Positions 26,702 through 34,455 of a stretch of 50,614 bases of DNA are shown one piece after another; position 1 is the stretch's first letter, and the number at the start of each line of letters is the position of its first letter. The position numbers were made by a program, and so were the translations under genes. Below the pieces are notes generated by a model. That model had not been told where the DNA came from. It worked only from the letters and a program-made list of their open reading frames with translations, and did no database searches. Source of the DNA: an uncultured Bacteroidales bacterium (GTDB lineage: Bacteria > Bacteroidota > Bacteroidia > Bacteroidales > Muribaculaceae); the NCBI GenBank assembly GCA_902774055.1, contig CACYGX010000019.1:1-50614 (forward strand), written 5' to 3'.

Positions 26702-28468
26702 ATGTTAAAGACATTACTCAATCAAGTTAAGCAATATAAAACGGCGTCGCTCCTAACGCCCGTGTTTATCATGCTTGAGGTTGTGCTTGACGTTCTCATC
26801 CCATATGTGACCGCCAAGCTCATCGACAATGGCATTAGTGCTGGCCACATGCCAAGTGTTTATAAATATGGGCTGATTATGCTCGTCATGGCCTTCCTGA
26901 GCATGATGGCGGCAATTATGGCTGGCCGATATGCGTCTTACGCCTCGTCTGGCTTTGCTTGTAACCTGCGCGATGCCATGTATAAGAACATCCAGCGGTT
27001 TGCCTTCAGCGACATTGACAAGTACAGCACATCGGGCCTGGTGACGCGCATGACAACTGATGTCACCAACTTGCAGAATGCTTATCAGCAGATCATCCGC
27101 ACCTCGGTCCGTGCTCCATTCAACCTGCTGTCCAGCATTGTCATGTGCTTTGTCATCAGCCCCGACTTGAGCCTCATCTTCATTGTCGCGAGTGTTGTCC
27201 TAGGTGTGATATTAGCGCTGATAATCAGCAAAGTATCTAAGATGTTTGCCTTGGTGTTCAAGCAGTATGACGTATTGAATAGCGTTGTTCAGGAAAACGT
27301 GTCGGGCATTCGTGTCGTCAAGGCATTTGTGCGCGAGGATCACGAAAATGAGAAATTCTGGAAAGCAGCCAAGCGACTTTATGATCTGAATGTCAAGGCC
27401 GAAAGCCTGATGGCACTCAATAGACCCCTGATGAATATGGTTGTCTATGGTTGTATTATCGCACTCTCGTGGTTTGGCGCTCAATTCATTGTAGCTGGAA
27501 ACCTTACTACCGGACAGTTGACCTCGTTATTCACCTATGTGATGACCATCTTAATGTCGCTCATGATGTTGAGTATGATATTTGTAACCATTACTCAAAG
27601 TCTTGCCAGTGGGCAGCGTGTGGCACAGGTGATTAACGAAGTGCCTGACATTGTCAACCCCGAAGATGCTTTGACCGAAATCCCCGATGGCTCAATCGAC
27701 TTCAACCACGTCTATTTTGCCTACAAGGGCGGCAGTGGCGAGTATGCGCTCAACAATATCGACCTGCACATCGCAAGTGGAGAGTCTATTGGCGTGATTG
27801 GCGGTACCGGTAGCGGTAAATCATCGCTCATTAACCTTGTGAGCCGCCTATATGACGCTTCCAAGGGCGAGGTGCTTATCGGTGGAAACAATGTGAACAC
27901 CTATGACCTGGAGGTCTTGCGAAACAATGTGTCTGTCGTTTTGCAGAAGAATGTCCTCTTCACTGGGACAATTCTCGACAACCTGCGCTGGGGCGACGAG
28001 AATGCCACCCTAGAACAATGCCAACAGGCTTGCCGCGTGGCATGTGCCGACGAGTTCATCTCGGAGATGCCCGACGGCTACGAGACCCGCATCGAGCAAG
28101 GCGGTGCCAATGTGTCCGGTGGCCAAAAACAGCGCTTGTGCATCGCGCGTGCGCTATTGAAGAAGCCTAAGATTATGGTGCTTGATGACAGCACCAGTGC
28201 CTGTGACAACACGACCGACGCCCGCATTCGTGCCGCCTTGCGTGACAACCTGCCAGAGATGACTAAAATCATTATTGCACAACGCATCAGCAGCATCAAG
28301 GACTGCGATCGCATCCTGGTGCTCGACAATGGCCAGATGGTCGGCTTTGACACTCACGACAACCTGCTCGAATCCTGCAAGATATACCAGGAGATCTGCG
28401 CTATCCAGGAAGAGGCTGGCGGAGACTTTGACAAACCCCAAGACAACAGAAAGGAGGCCCAATCATGA
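26702..28468 (+). CDS. Half-ABC exporter, degenerate-site subunit of a heterodimer
   Basis: A 588-residue type IV (B-family) ABC exporter half: six membrane segments in about 1-310 and a nucleotide-binding domain from about 330. Walker A is GGTGSGKSS (367-375) and the signature is VSGGQ (471-475). Walker B reads IMVLDD, so Asp496 replaces the catalytic Glu, and the switch position has Gln527 (IAQR) instead of His. These are the marks of the subunit that supplies the inactive Walker A/B site in heterodimeric exporters such as TM287/288, LmrCD and BmrCD. Its own signature sequence is canonical, as expected for completing the active site of its partner. It overlaps the partner gene by four bases (ATGA). 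The substrate is unknown; drugs, lipids or peptides are all possible. Confidence 0.9.
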   Translation: MLKTLLNQVKQYKTASLLTPVFIMLEVVLDVLIPYVTAKLIDNGISAGHMPSVYKYGLIMLVMAFLSMMAAIMAGRYASYASSGFACNLRDAMYKNIQRFAFSDIDKYSTSGLVTRMTTDVTNLQNAYQQIIRTSVRAPFNLLSSIVMCFVISPDLSLIFIVASVVLGVILALIISKVSKMFALVFKQYDVLNSVVQENVSGIRVVKAFVREDHENEKFWKAAKRLYDLNVKAESLMALNRPLMNMVVYGCIIALSWFGAQFIVAGNLTTGQLTSLFTYVMTILMSLMMLSMIFVTITQSLASGQRVAQVINEVPDIVNPEDALTEIPDGSIDFNHVYFAYKGGSGEYALNNIDLHIASGESIGVIGGTGSGKSSLINLVSRLYDASKGEVLIGGNNVNTYDLEVLRNNVSVVLQKNVLFTGTILDNLRWGDENATLEQCQQACRVACADEFISEMPDGYETRIEQGGANVSGGQKQRLCIARALLKKPKIMVLDDSTSACDNTTDARIRAALRDNLPEMTKIIIAQRISSIKDCDRILVLDNGQMVGFDTHDNLLESCKIYQEICAIQEEAGGDFDKPQDNRKEAQS

Positions 28469-30372
28469 GAATGCCCGGAGGACCCAGCAACCGCCATGTC
28501 GTAGTCGATACCACTGGCGTAAACAAGCGCAGTACACTTTGGCGCCTGTTCAAGATTGTGATGAAGAACTACAAGTTCTCGTTCATGGCTGTGGCCGTGT
28601 GCATTGTGGTGACAGCCTGCACTACCCTAGCCTCTACCCTATTCACGCGCACTCTCATCGACGATTACATTACGCCGATGGTTGGCCAGGCGCATCCCGA
28701 TTATGGCCCCTTGGCCGAGACATTGGTCAAGTTAGGCATCGTGCTCGCCTTCGGCGCCTTGTGTTCCTACTTGCACAGTCGCTTGATGATCAATGTGACC
28801 CAAGGCACGATGCTCAAGCTGCGCAAGGGCATGTTTGAACACATGCAGGCGCTGCCCATCAAGTATTTTGACACCCATGCCCACGGTGGCGTGATGTCTA
28901 ATTACACTAACGATGTGGACACCCTGCGCCAAATGATTTCCAACAGTCTCCCGCAGGCATTCAACTCCCTGATTACCTTGGGTATAACGTTTGCCAGTAT
29001 GATTGTGATGAGTGTGCCCATGACAATATTGTCGATTGTGATGGCGCTCATTATGGCATGGTCAACGACTTATCTGGGTAAACGTTCACGCAAGCACTTC
29101 CGTGTGCAGCAGCAAAAGTTGGCCGAGGTGAACGGCTTCATCGAGGAGATGATGACAGGCCAAAAAGTGGTCAAGGTCTTTTGTCACGAACAGAAGGCTA
29201 TTGAGCAATTTGAGGTCATCAACGAGGAACTGCGCAGCAATACCTACGACGCCAACCGCATCAGCAACATCGTCATGCCGGTTAATGGCAACCTAGGGCA
29301 CTTGAGTTACGTGCTCATGGGTGTCTTGGGTGCCGCACTCATCCTCAATGGTCACACAGGCATGACGCTGGGTACCCTAGTGGCATTTCTCACATTGAAC
29401 AAGAGCTTTGCGCGTCCCATCGCCAGCATCAGCCAGGAAATCAACAGTGTATTGAATGCTTCGGTCGGAGCCGACCGTATTTTCAAGTTGATTGACGAGG
29501 ATGTCGAACCTGATGCCGGAAAGGTTCGCCTTGTTAACGCCAAGCGTGGTGCCGACGGCCTTTTGCATCCCTGCTTGCAGCACACTGGCATTTGGGCCTG
29601 GAAGATACCGCAAGAGGATGGTAAATTGCGTTATGTCAAGGTTTCGGGTGGTGTCAAGTTCAATAATGTGGATTTTGGCTACAACGAGGAAAAACAGGTG
29701 CTCTTTGACATTGACATCGATGCCATGCCCAACCAGAAGATTGCTTTTGTGGGTGGCACTGGCGCCGGAAAAACGACCATTACCAACCTGATCAACCGTT
29801 TCTATGACATTCAGGACGGCAAGGTGCTCCTGGATGGCATCAGCATCAACGACATCAGTAAGCCTGACCTGCGCCACGGCCTTGGCATGGTGTTGCAGGA
29901 AACGCACCTGTTCACGGGATCGGTGATGGACAACATTCGTTACGGACGCCTCACAGCCACCGACCAAGAGTGCATCGAGGCCGCTAAATTGGTCAATGCC
30001 GACAGTTTCATTCGTCGTTTAAGCGACGGTTATCAGACCGTTCTCAACGCCGATGGCGGCAATCTGAGCCAAGGCGAGCGACAGTTGCTGGCCATTGCCC
30101 GCGCCGCTGTTGCCGACCCGCCAATCCTCATCCTTGACGAGGCAACAAGCAGCATCGACACCCGCACCGAGACCCTGGTTCAGCGCGGCATGGACTCCCT
30201 GATGAAAGGCCGAACGACCTTTGTCATCGCCCACCGCCTGTCCACCGTACGCAACAGCGACTGCATCATCGTGCTGGAACGCGGCCACATCATCGAACGC
30301 GGAACCCACGAGCAACTCCTTGCCGCCAAAGGCAAGTACTACCAACTCTACACAGGCGGAGAAATCGCATAA
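28465..30372 (+). CDS. Half-ABC exporter, catalytic-site subunit of a heterodimer
   Basis: A 635-residue partner of the preceding protein. Six membrane segments lie in about 30-330. The nucleotide-binding domain (about 395-635) has Walker A GGTGAGKTT (430-438), Walker B ILILDE with catalytic Glu559, and switch His590 (IAHR). Its signature is LSQGE (534-538) instead of LSGGQ, which is just the deviation expected in the subunit that faces the degenerate site. An insertion of roughly 40 residues (about 355-395) sits between the membrane part and the nucleotide-binding domain. The ATG at 28465 overlaps the upstream stop; Met3 is also possible. Together the two subunits make one complete exporter in the cytoplasmic membrane. 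Confidence 0.9.
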   Translation: MRMPGGPSNRHVVVDTTGVNKRSTLWRLFKIVMKNYKFSFMAVAVCIVVTACTTLASTLFTRTLIDDYITPMVGQAHPDYGPLAETLVKLGIVLAFGALCSYLHSRLMINVTQGTMLKLRKGMFEHMQALPIKYFDTHAHGGVMSNYTNDVDTLRQMISNSLPQAFNSLITLGITFASMIVMSVPMTILSIVMALIMAWSTTYLGKRSRKHFRVQQQKLAEVNGFIEEMMTGQKVVKVFCHEQKAIEQFEVINEELRSNTYDANRISNIVMPVNGNLGHLSYVLMGVLGAALILNGHTGMTLGTLVAFLTLNKSFARPIASISQEINSVLNASVGADRIFKLIDEDVEPDAGKVRLVNAKRGADGLLHPCLQHTGIWAWKIPQEDGKLRYVKVSGGVKFNNVDFGYNEEKQVLFDIDIDAMPNQKIAFVGGTGAGKTTITNLINRFYDIQDGKVLLDGISINDISKPDLRHGLGMVLQETHLFTGSVMDNIRYGRLTATDQECIEAAKLVNADSFIRRLSDGYQTVLNADGGNLSQGERQLLAIARAAVADPPILILDEATSSIDTRTETLVQRGMDSLMKGRTTFVIAHRLSTVRNSDCIIVLERGHIIERGTHEQLLAAKGKYYQLYTGGEIA

Positions 30373-30419
30373 CCTGATATTTTCTTGAGAAAATTAGGTA
30401 ATATGAATAAAATAATGAG

Positions 30420-30427
30420 TAATTTTG
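30420..30427 (+). promoter_or_regulatory. Candidate -7 box for the fprA gene
   Basis: TAATTTTG lies 53 bases upstream of the ATG at 30481 in the 108-base gap after the ABC exporter genes. The -33 region is poor. Confidence 0.4.
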
Positions 30428-30480
30428 CAGATTGTATTGAAATCAAACTATTAACCATACTATTGATATAAAGTAAAGAC

Positions 30481-31668
30481 ATGGCAAAGAAACTGACCGA
30501 GAGAGTGACTTGGGTAGGTAAAGTGGACTGGGAACTCAAGACGTTTCATGGCGACGAGCTGTCCACTCATCGTGGCTCAAGTTACAACTCCTACTTGATC
30601 CGTGACAAGAAAAATGTACTCATCGACACGTCATGGCTGCCCTATAGCCGTGAGTTTGTGGCAAACCTCAAGAAGGAGATTGACCTGAACAAGATAGACT
30701 ATATCGTGATGTGCCACAACGAGATAGACCATAGCGGCGCCCTCGTTGACCTGATGCGTGAGATTCCTGAAACACCCATCTATTGCACCGCCAAGGGTGA
30801 AGCCATCATCCGCGGCCACTATCACCAGGACTGGAACTTTGTGAACGTCAAGACCGGTGACACGCTGGAGTTGGGCGACACCACATTGACGTTTATCGAG
30901 GCCACGATGTTGCACTGGCCCGACACGATGTTCTGTTACCTGAGCGGTGAGGAAATCCTGTTCAGCAACGATGGTTTTGGCCAGCACTATGCCACCGAGT
31001 CCCTCTATGACGACCAGGTTTGCATGGCCGAGGTGCTGCAAGAGGCCGAGAAATACTATGCCAATATTATTGCTCCCTTCAGCCCGCTCTGTAACCGCAA
31101 GGTCAAAGAGATTTTGGCAATGAATCTTCCCGTGAAGATGATTTGCCCGAGCCATGGCATCATCTGGCGCAACAATCCGGGTCTGATTATCGAGAAATAC
31201 CTGCAGTGGAGTGAACCTTATCAAGAGGACCAGGTGACCATCGTCTATGATACCATGTGGCAGAGCACCCGTCTGATGGCCCAGGCAATTGCCGAGGGTA
31301 TCCGCGAACAGTCCCCCACTACTACCGTCAAAATTTACAATGCCGCTCAAAACGACAAGAACGACATTCTCACCGAGGTGTTCCACTCGCGTGCTGTCCT
31401 CGTCGGCTCTCCCACCATCAACAACGGCTACAGCTATGCTATCGCTGGCATCCTCGAGATGCTCAAGGGCATGAAGCTGAAGAAGAAAAAAGGTGCCGCA
31501 TTTGGCAGCTATGGCTGGAGCGGTGAGGGCATCAAACTCATCACTGAGCACCTGAAGGCCGCAGGCATCGAGCCCGTGAACGATGGTATACGCACCCAAT
31601 GGGTTCCCAATGAGGACGCCCTGGAGCATAGCCGCCAGTTCGGCCGCGATTTTGCAAGCAGCCTGTAA
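30481..31668 (+). CDS. fprA: Flavodiiron protein (FprA-type O2/NO reductase)
   Basis: A 395-residue class A flavodiiron protein. The metallo-beta-lactamase-like half (1-245) keeps all diiron ligands: His79, Glu81, Asp83 and His84 in MCHNEIDHSG, His145 (MLHWPDTM), Asp164 (FSNDGFG) and His225 (CPSHGIIW). The flavodoxin half (about 252-395) starts IVYDTMWQSTRLMAQAIAEGI, an FMN-binding loop. There is no extra rubredoxin or flavin-reductase domain. It reduces O2 to water, or NO to N2O, in the cytoplasm with electrons from rubredoxin or a similar donor, protecting anaerobes from oxygen exposure. The NfnAB-type genes follow after 109 bases on the same strand. Confidence 0.92.
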   Translation: MAKKLTERVTWVGKVDWELKTFHGDELSTHRGSSYNSYLIRDKKNVLIDTSWLPYSREFVANLKKEIDLNKIDYIVMCHNEIDHSGALVDLMREIPETPIYCTAKGEAIIRGHYHQDWNFVNVKTGDTLELGDTTLTFIEATMLHWPDTMFCYLSGEEILFSNDGFGQHYATESLYDDQVCMAEVLQEAEKYYANIIAPFSPLCNRKVKEILAMNLPVKMICPSHGIIWRNNPGLIIEKYLQWSEPYQEDQVTIVYDTMWQSTRLMAQAIAEGIREQSPTTTVKIYNAAQNDKNDILTEVFHSRAVLVGSPTINNGYSYAIAGILEMLKGMKLKKKKGAAFGSYGWSGEGIKLITEHLKAAGIEPVNDGIRTQWVPNEDALEHSRQFGRDFASSL

Positions 31669-31675
31669 CTTTTTA

Positions 31676-31711
31676 ATGCGAATTCCACCAATTAGACAAA
31701 TTTATTCGCAT
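31676..31711. repeat. Inverted repeat between fprA and nfnA
   Basis: ATGCGAAT (31676-31683) and ATTCGCAT (31704-31711) are perfect complements, 20 bases apart, starting seven bases after the fprA stop. No T-run follows, so it is either a stabilising hairpin at the fprA 3' end or a pair of protein-binding half-sites. Confidence 0.45.
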
Positions 31712-31777
31712 CTAAAAAATTGAAGAATAACACTAAAAACTTATACTATAAAAATCAACTAATAACTTAAAAAACAA

Positions 31778-32560
31778 ATGAACAAAGTCGTTAGTAAAGA
31801 GCAGTTTTCTGCTAACGTGACGAAACTTGTCGTTGAGGCTCCCCTCATCGCCAAGGCACGCCGTGCGGGTCACTTTGTGATTGTACGCGCTGGCGAAAAA
31901 GGCGAACGTATCCCCCTGACCATCGCCGACAGTGATCCCCAAGCTGGTACCATCACGCTGGTTATCCAGAGCGTAGGTGACAGCACACGCAAGATTTGCG
32001 CGCTGGAGCCCGGTGAATTCCTGCATGACGTGGTAGGTCCCCTGGGCCAAGCCACCCATATCGAGAAGTATGGTACCGTGCTGTGTGCAGGTGGTGGTGT
32101 GGGCACCGCTCCCCTACTCCCCATTATCCGTGCCATGAAAGAGGCTGGCAACCGCGTCATCAGCGTTTTGGCTGGCCGTACCAAGGACCTCATCATCCTC
32201 GAGGACGAGGTGCGTGCATCGAGCGATGAGACCATCATCATGACCGATGACGGCAGCTATGGCAACAAGGGTGTTGTCACTGTGGGTATGGAAGAAGTCC
32301 TCAAGCGCGAGCATGTTGACTACTGCGTGACTATTGGTCCCGCTATCATGATGAAATTCTGCGCCCTGTTGACCAAGAAGTATGAGGTGCCCACCGAGGC
32401 TTCGCTCAACGCCATCATGGTTGACGGTACAGGCATGTGCGGCGCTTGCCGCGTGACCGTGGGCGGCAAGACACGCTTCGTGTGTGTCGAGGGTCCCGAG
32501 TTTAATGCCCATGAGATTGATTTTGACGAGTTGATGATGCGCTTGAAAGGTGCACAGTGA
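31778..32560 (+). CDS. nfnA: NfnA-type small subunit: FAD/NAD-binding ferredoxin-NADP+ oxidoreductase alpha subunit
   Basis: A 260-residue protein of the ferredoxin-NADP reductase fold. An FAD-binding barrel (1-95) has the RxPLTI-like motif (ERIPLTIAD), and an NAD(P)-binding domain begins with CAGGGVGTAPLLP (103-115). The C-terminal [2Fe-2S] site has Asp216, Cys221, Cys224 and Cys236 in MVDGTGMCGACRV and FVCVEGPEF; the Asp plus three Cys set matches the unusual cluster ligation known for NfnA and distinguishes it well enough from plain PyrK. With the next gene, 14 bases away, it forms the NfnAB enzyme that couples NADH and reduced ferredoxin oxidation to NADP+ reduction by flavin-based electron bifurcation. 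In databases it is often named sulfide/dihydroorotate dehydrogenase-like. Confidence 0.85.
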   Translation: MNKVVSKEQFSANVTKLVVEAPLIAKARRAGHFVIVRAGEKGERIPLTIADSDPQAGTITLVIQSVGDSTRKICALEPGEFLHDVVGPLGQATHIEKYGTVLCAGGGVGTAPLLPIIRAMKEAGNRVISVLAGRTKDLIILEDEVRASSDETIIMTDDGSYGNKGVVTVGMEEVLKREHVDYCVTIGPAIMMKFCALLTKKYEVPTEASLNAIMVDGTGMCGACRVTVGGKTRFVCVEGPEFNAHEIDFDELMMRLKGAQ

Positions 32561-32574
32561 TATAAACCTTATTA

Positions 32575-34050
32575 ATGACTTTTACCGAAATGGAACAGAA
32601 TAATATGGATCCGCGTAACGAACAGTGGCGTGTAGATTTGCGCAACGCCAAGACCCCCAAGGAGCGTACCGCCATCCCCCGCGTGGAGATGCCTCAACTC
32701 GATCCCAAATACCGCATCACCTGCAACGAAGAGGTGAACCAGGGCATCAGCGCCGAGCAGGCAGTTGTTGAAGCCAGCCGTTGCCTGGACTGCGCTAACC
32801 CGCAGTGTGTGACCGGTTGCCCCGTGAACATCAATATTCCCAAGTTCATCAAGAACATCGAGCGTGGTGAGTTTGGCGAGGCTGCAGCAACCCTTAAAGA
32901 GACCAGTTCACTGCCCGCCGTGTGTGGCCGTGTTTGCCCGCAGGAGAAGCAGTGCGAGTCGCGTTGCATCCACACCAAGATGAAACACCCCGCCGTAGCC
33001 ATCGGCTATCTGGAGCGCTTTGCCGCCGACTGGCAGCGTGACAATCTGCCTCAGGAGGTGCCTGCTATGGCTCCTGCCAACGGCATCAAGGTCGCTGTTA
33101 TCGGCAGTGGTCCTTCGGGACTGTCGTTTGCTGGTGACATGGCCAAGAAGGGCTTCAGCGTGACCGTCTTTGAGGCTTTGCACGAGATCGGTGGCGTTTT
33201 GAAGTACGGTATTCCCGAATTCCGTCTGCCCAACCACATTGTGGACTATGAGATCGAAGGTCTCAAGAAAATGGGCGTTGAATTTGTTAAGGACTGCCTC
33301 GTGGGCAAGACCATCAGCTACGATGACCTGCATGAGATGGGCTTCAAGGGCGTATTTGTTGGCTCTGGGGCCGGTTTCCCCCGCTTCATGAATATCCCCG
33401 GTGAGAACCTCAACGGCATTATGTCGAGCAACGAGTACCTCACCCGCATCAACCTGATGGAAGCCGGTCGTGGCGGTGACACTCCCGTGCTGCGTGGCAA
33501 GACCATCGCTGTCATTGGTGGTGGTAACACCGCTATGGACTCGACCCGTACCGCACTGCGTATGGGCACCGAGCGCGTCATCCTCATCTATCGCCGCAGC
33601 GAGGAGGAGATGCCGGCTCGCCGTGAGGAGATTGGCCATGCCAAGGAAGAGGGTGTTGAATTCATGACCCTGCACAACCCCATCGAGTATATTGGTGACG
33701 ACAAGGGCCGTGTGGTGGCTATGCGCGTCCAGAAGATGGAACTCGGCGAGCCCGATGCTTCGGGTCGTCGCAGCCCAGTGCCCGTTGAGGGTGCCATCGA
33801 GGAAATCCCCGTTGATCTGGTGATTGTTGCAGTCGGTGTATCTCCCAACCAGCTCGTGCCCCGCTCGATTCCTGGTTTGGACATCAGCAAGCGCAACACC
33901 ATCGTTGTCAACGAGGAGACCATGCAGTCGTCGGTAGGCGACCTGTATGCTGGCGGTGACATCGTGCGTGGTGGTGCTACCGTTATCCTCGCCATGGGTG
34001 ATGGCCGTCGTGCCGCCCTCAATATGGCGAAGGAACTCCTGGGAGAGTAA
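32575..34050 (+). CDS. nfnB: NfnB-type large subunit (NADPH-dependent glutamate synthase small-subunit homologue)
   Basis: A 491-residue iron-sulfur flavoprotein. The N-terminal part carries cysteines 70, 73, 78 and 82 (CLDCANPQCVTGC) and 117, 121, 127 and 131 (CGRVCPQEKQCESRC), enough for two [4Fe-4S] clusters. Two dinucleotide-binding motifs follow: VIGSGPSGL (about 175, FAD) and VIGGGNTAMD (about 309, NADPH). The C-terminal GDLYAGGDIVRGGATV closes the FAD site. Proteins of this shape are annotated GltD/GltA, but the tight pairing with the NfnA-like subunit and the absence of a GltB large subunit point to NfnB. The annotated ATG at 32575 could be replaced by Met6 (32590) or Met11 (32605); no conserved sequence is lost either way. 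Confidence 0.85.
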   Translation: MTFTEMEQNNMDPRNEQWRVDLRNAKTPKERTAIPRVEMPQLDPKYRITCNEEVNQGISAEQAVVEASRCLDCANPQCVTGCPVNINIPKFIKNIERGEFGEAAATLKETSSLPAVCGRVCPQEKQCESRCIHTKMKHPAVAIGYLERFAADWQRDNLPQEVPAMAPANGIKVAVIGSGPSGLSFAGDMAKKGFSVTVFEALHEIGGVLKYGIPEFRLPNHIVDYEIEGLKKMGVEFVKDCLVGKTISYDDLHEMGFKGVFVGSGAGFPRFMNIPGENLNGIMSSNEYLTRINLMEAGRGGDTPVLRGKTIAVIGGGNTAMDSTRTALRMGTERVILIYRRSEEEMPARREEIGHAKEEGVEFMTLHNPIEYIGDDKGRVVAMRVQKMELGEPDASGRRSPVPVEGAIEEIPVDLVIVAVGVSPNQLVPRSIPGLDISKRNTIVVNEETMQSSVGDLYAGGDIVRGGATVILAMGDGRRAALNMAKELLGE

Positions 34051-34076
34051 TCTCTGAGATTAATACTAAAGCATTT

Positions 34077-34111
34077 GGGAATCAGTCAGCAATGGCTGTT
34101 TCCCATTTTTT
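34077..34111 (+). terminator. Terminator after nfnB
   Basis: GGGAATCAG (34077-34085) pairs with CTGTTTCCC (34096-34104) with one T-T mismatch, and is followed by ATTTTTT. It lies 26 bases after the nfnB stop. Confidence 0.7.
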
Positions 34112-34418
34112 ATTTCTGGATAAGCGATATAAGCCCTACGGTGATAATCGAGCGATGGATTTGGATGATAGGCGTGGGGCGGTAACTGACGAATTGTCAT
34201 AGTTGGATTTTTTCGTACTGACTTTTCCATAATAACACTTGAATAATAAAACACTTCTTACTTAGTCTTTTTCAAAGGGTTAGAATAAAACCATTGCAGT
34301 TTTATACATCAACAAATTCATATCTATTAAAATATCGGGCAATACCTGTGCCAAACATCAATGATTTGCGAAATTTTGCTAAAAAAGGTAGCCGAGTGAA
34401 ATAATTCCAGTCAACTTT
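34112..34418. other. Intergenic stretch without a supported gene
   Basis: Between the nfnB terminator and the next promoter I see nothing that I can support. A 62-codon minus-strand frame (34066-34254) crosses the terminator and has no recognisable product. Confidence 0.5.
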
Positions 34419-34449
34419 TTTGTACTACCCTCGAATTGCACTATCTTTG
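34419..34449 (+). promoter_or_regulatory. Consensus Bacteroidota promoter that fixes the start of the lipoprotein gene
   Basis: TTTG (34419-34422) and TATCTTTG (34442-34449) are exactly 19 bases apart, a full consensus match. Transcription would begin at about 34453-34456, which rules out a TTG start at 34420 and leaves ATG 34456 (almost leaderless) or ATG 34471. Confidence 0.8.
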
Positions 34450-34455
34450 CCGATA

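Noticed and set aside
30373-30398. AT-rich stem-loop after the second ABC exporter gene
   Set aside because: The stem is short and imperfect and is not followed by a T-run, so I do not call it a terminator.
30631-31629. A 332-codon minus-strand frame opposite fprA
   Set aside because: The plus-strand protein has every flavodiiron ligand; the antisense product is a low-information His/Val/Leu-rich translation.
32575-34050. Annotation as the small subunit of glutamate synthase
   Set aside because: There is no large GltB subunit nearby and the gene is paired with an NfnA-type subunit carrying the Asp/Cys3 cluster motif, which favours NfnB.
34066-34254. A 62-codon minus-strand frame between nfnB and the lipoprotein gene
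   Set aside because: It crosses the nfnB terminator hairpin and has no recognised product.
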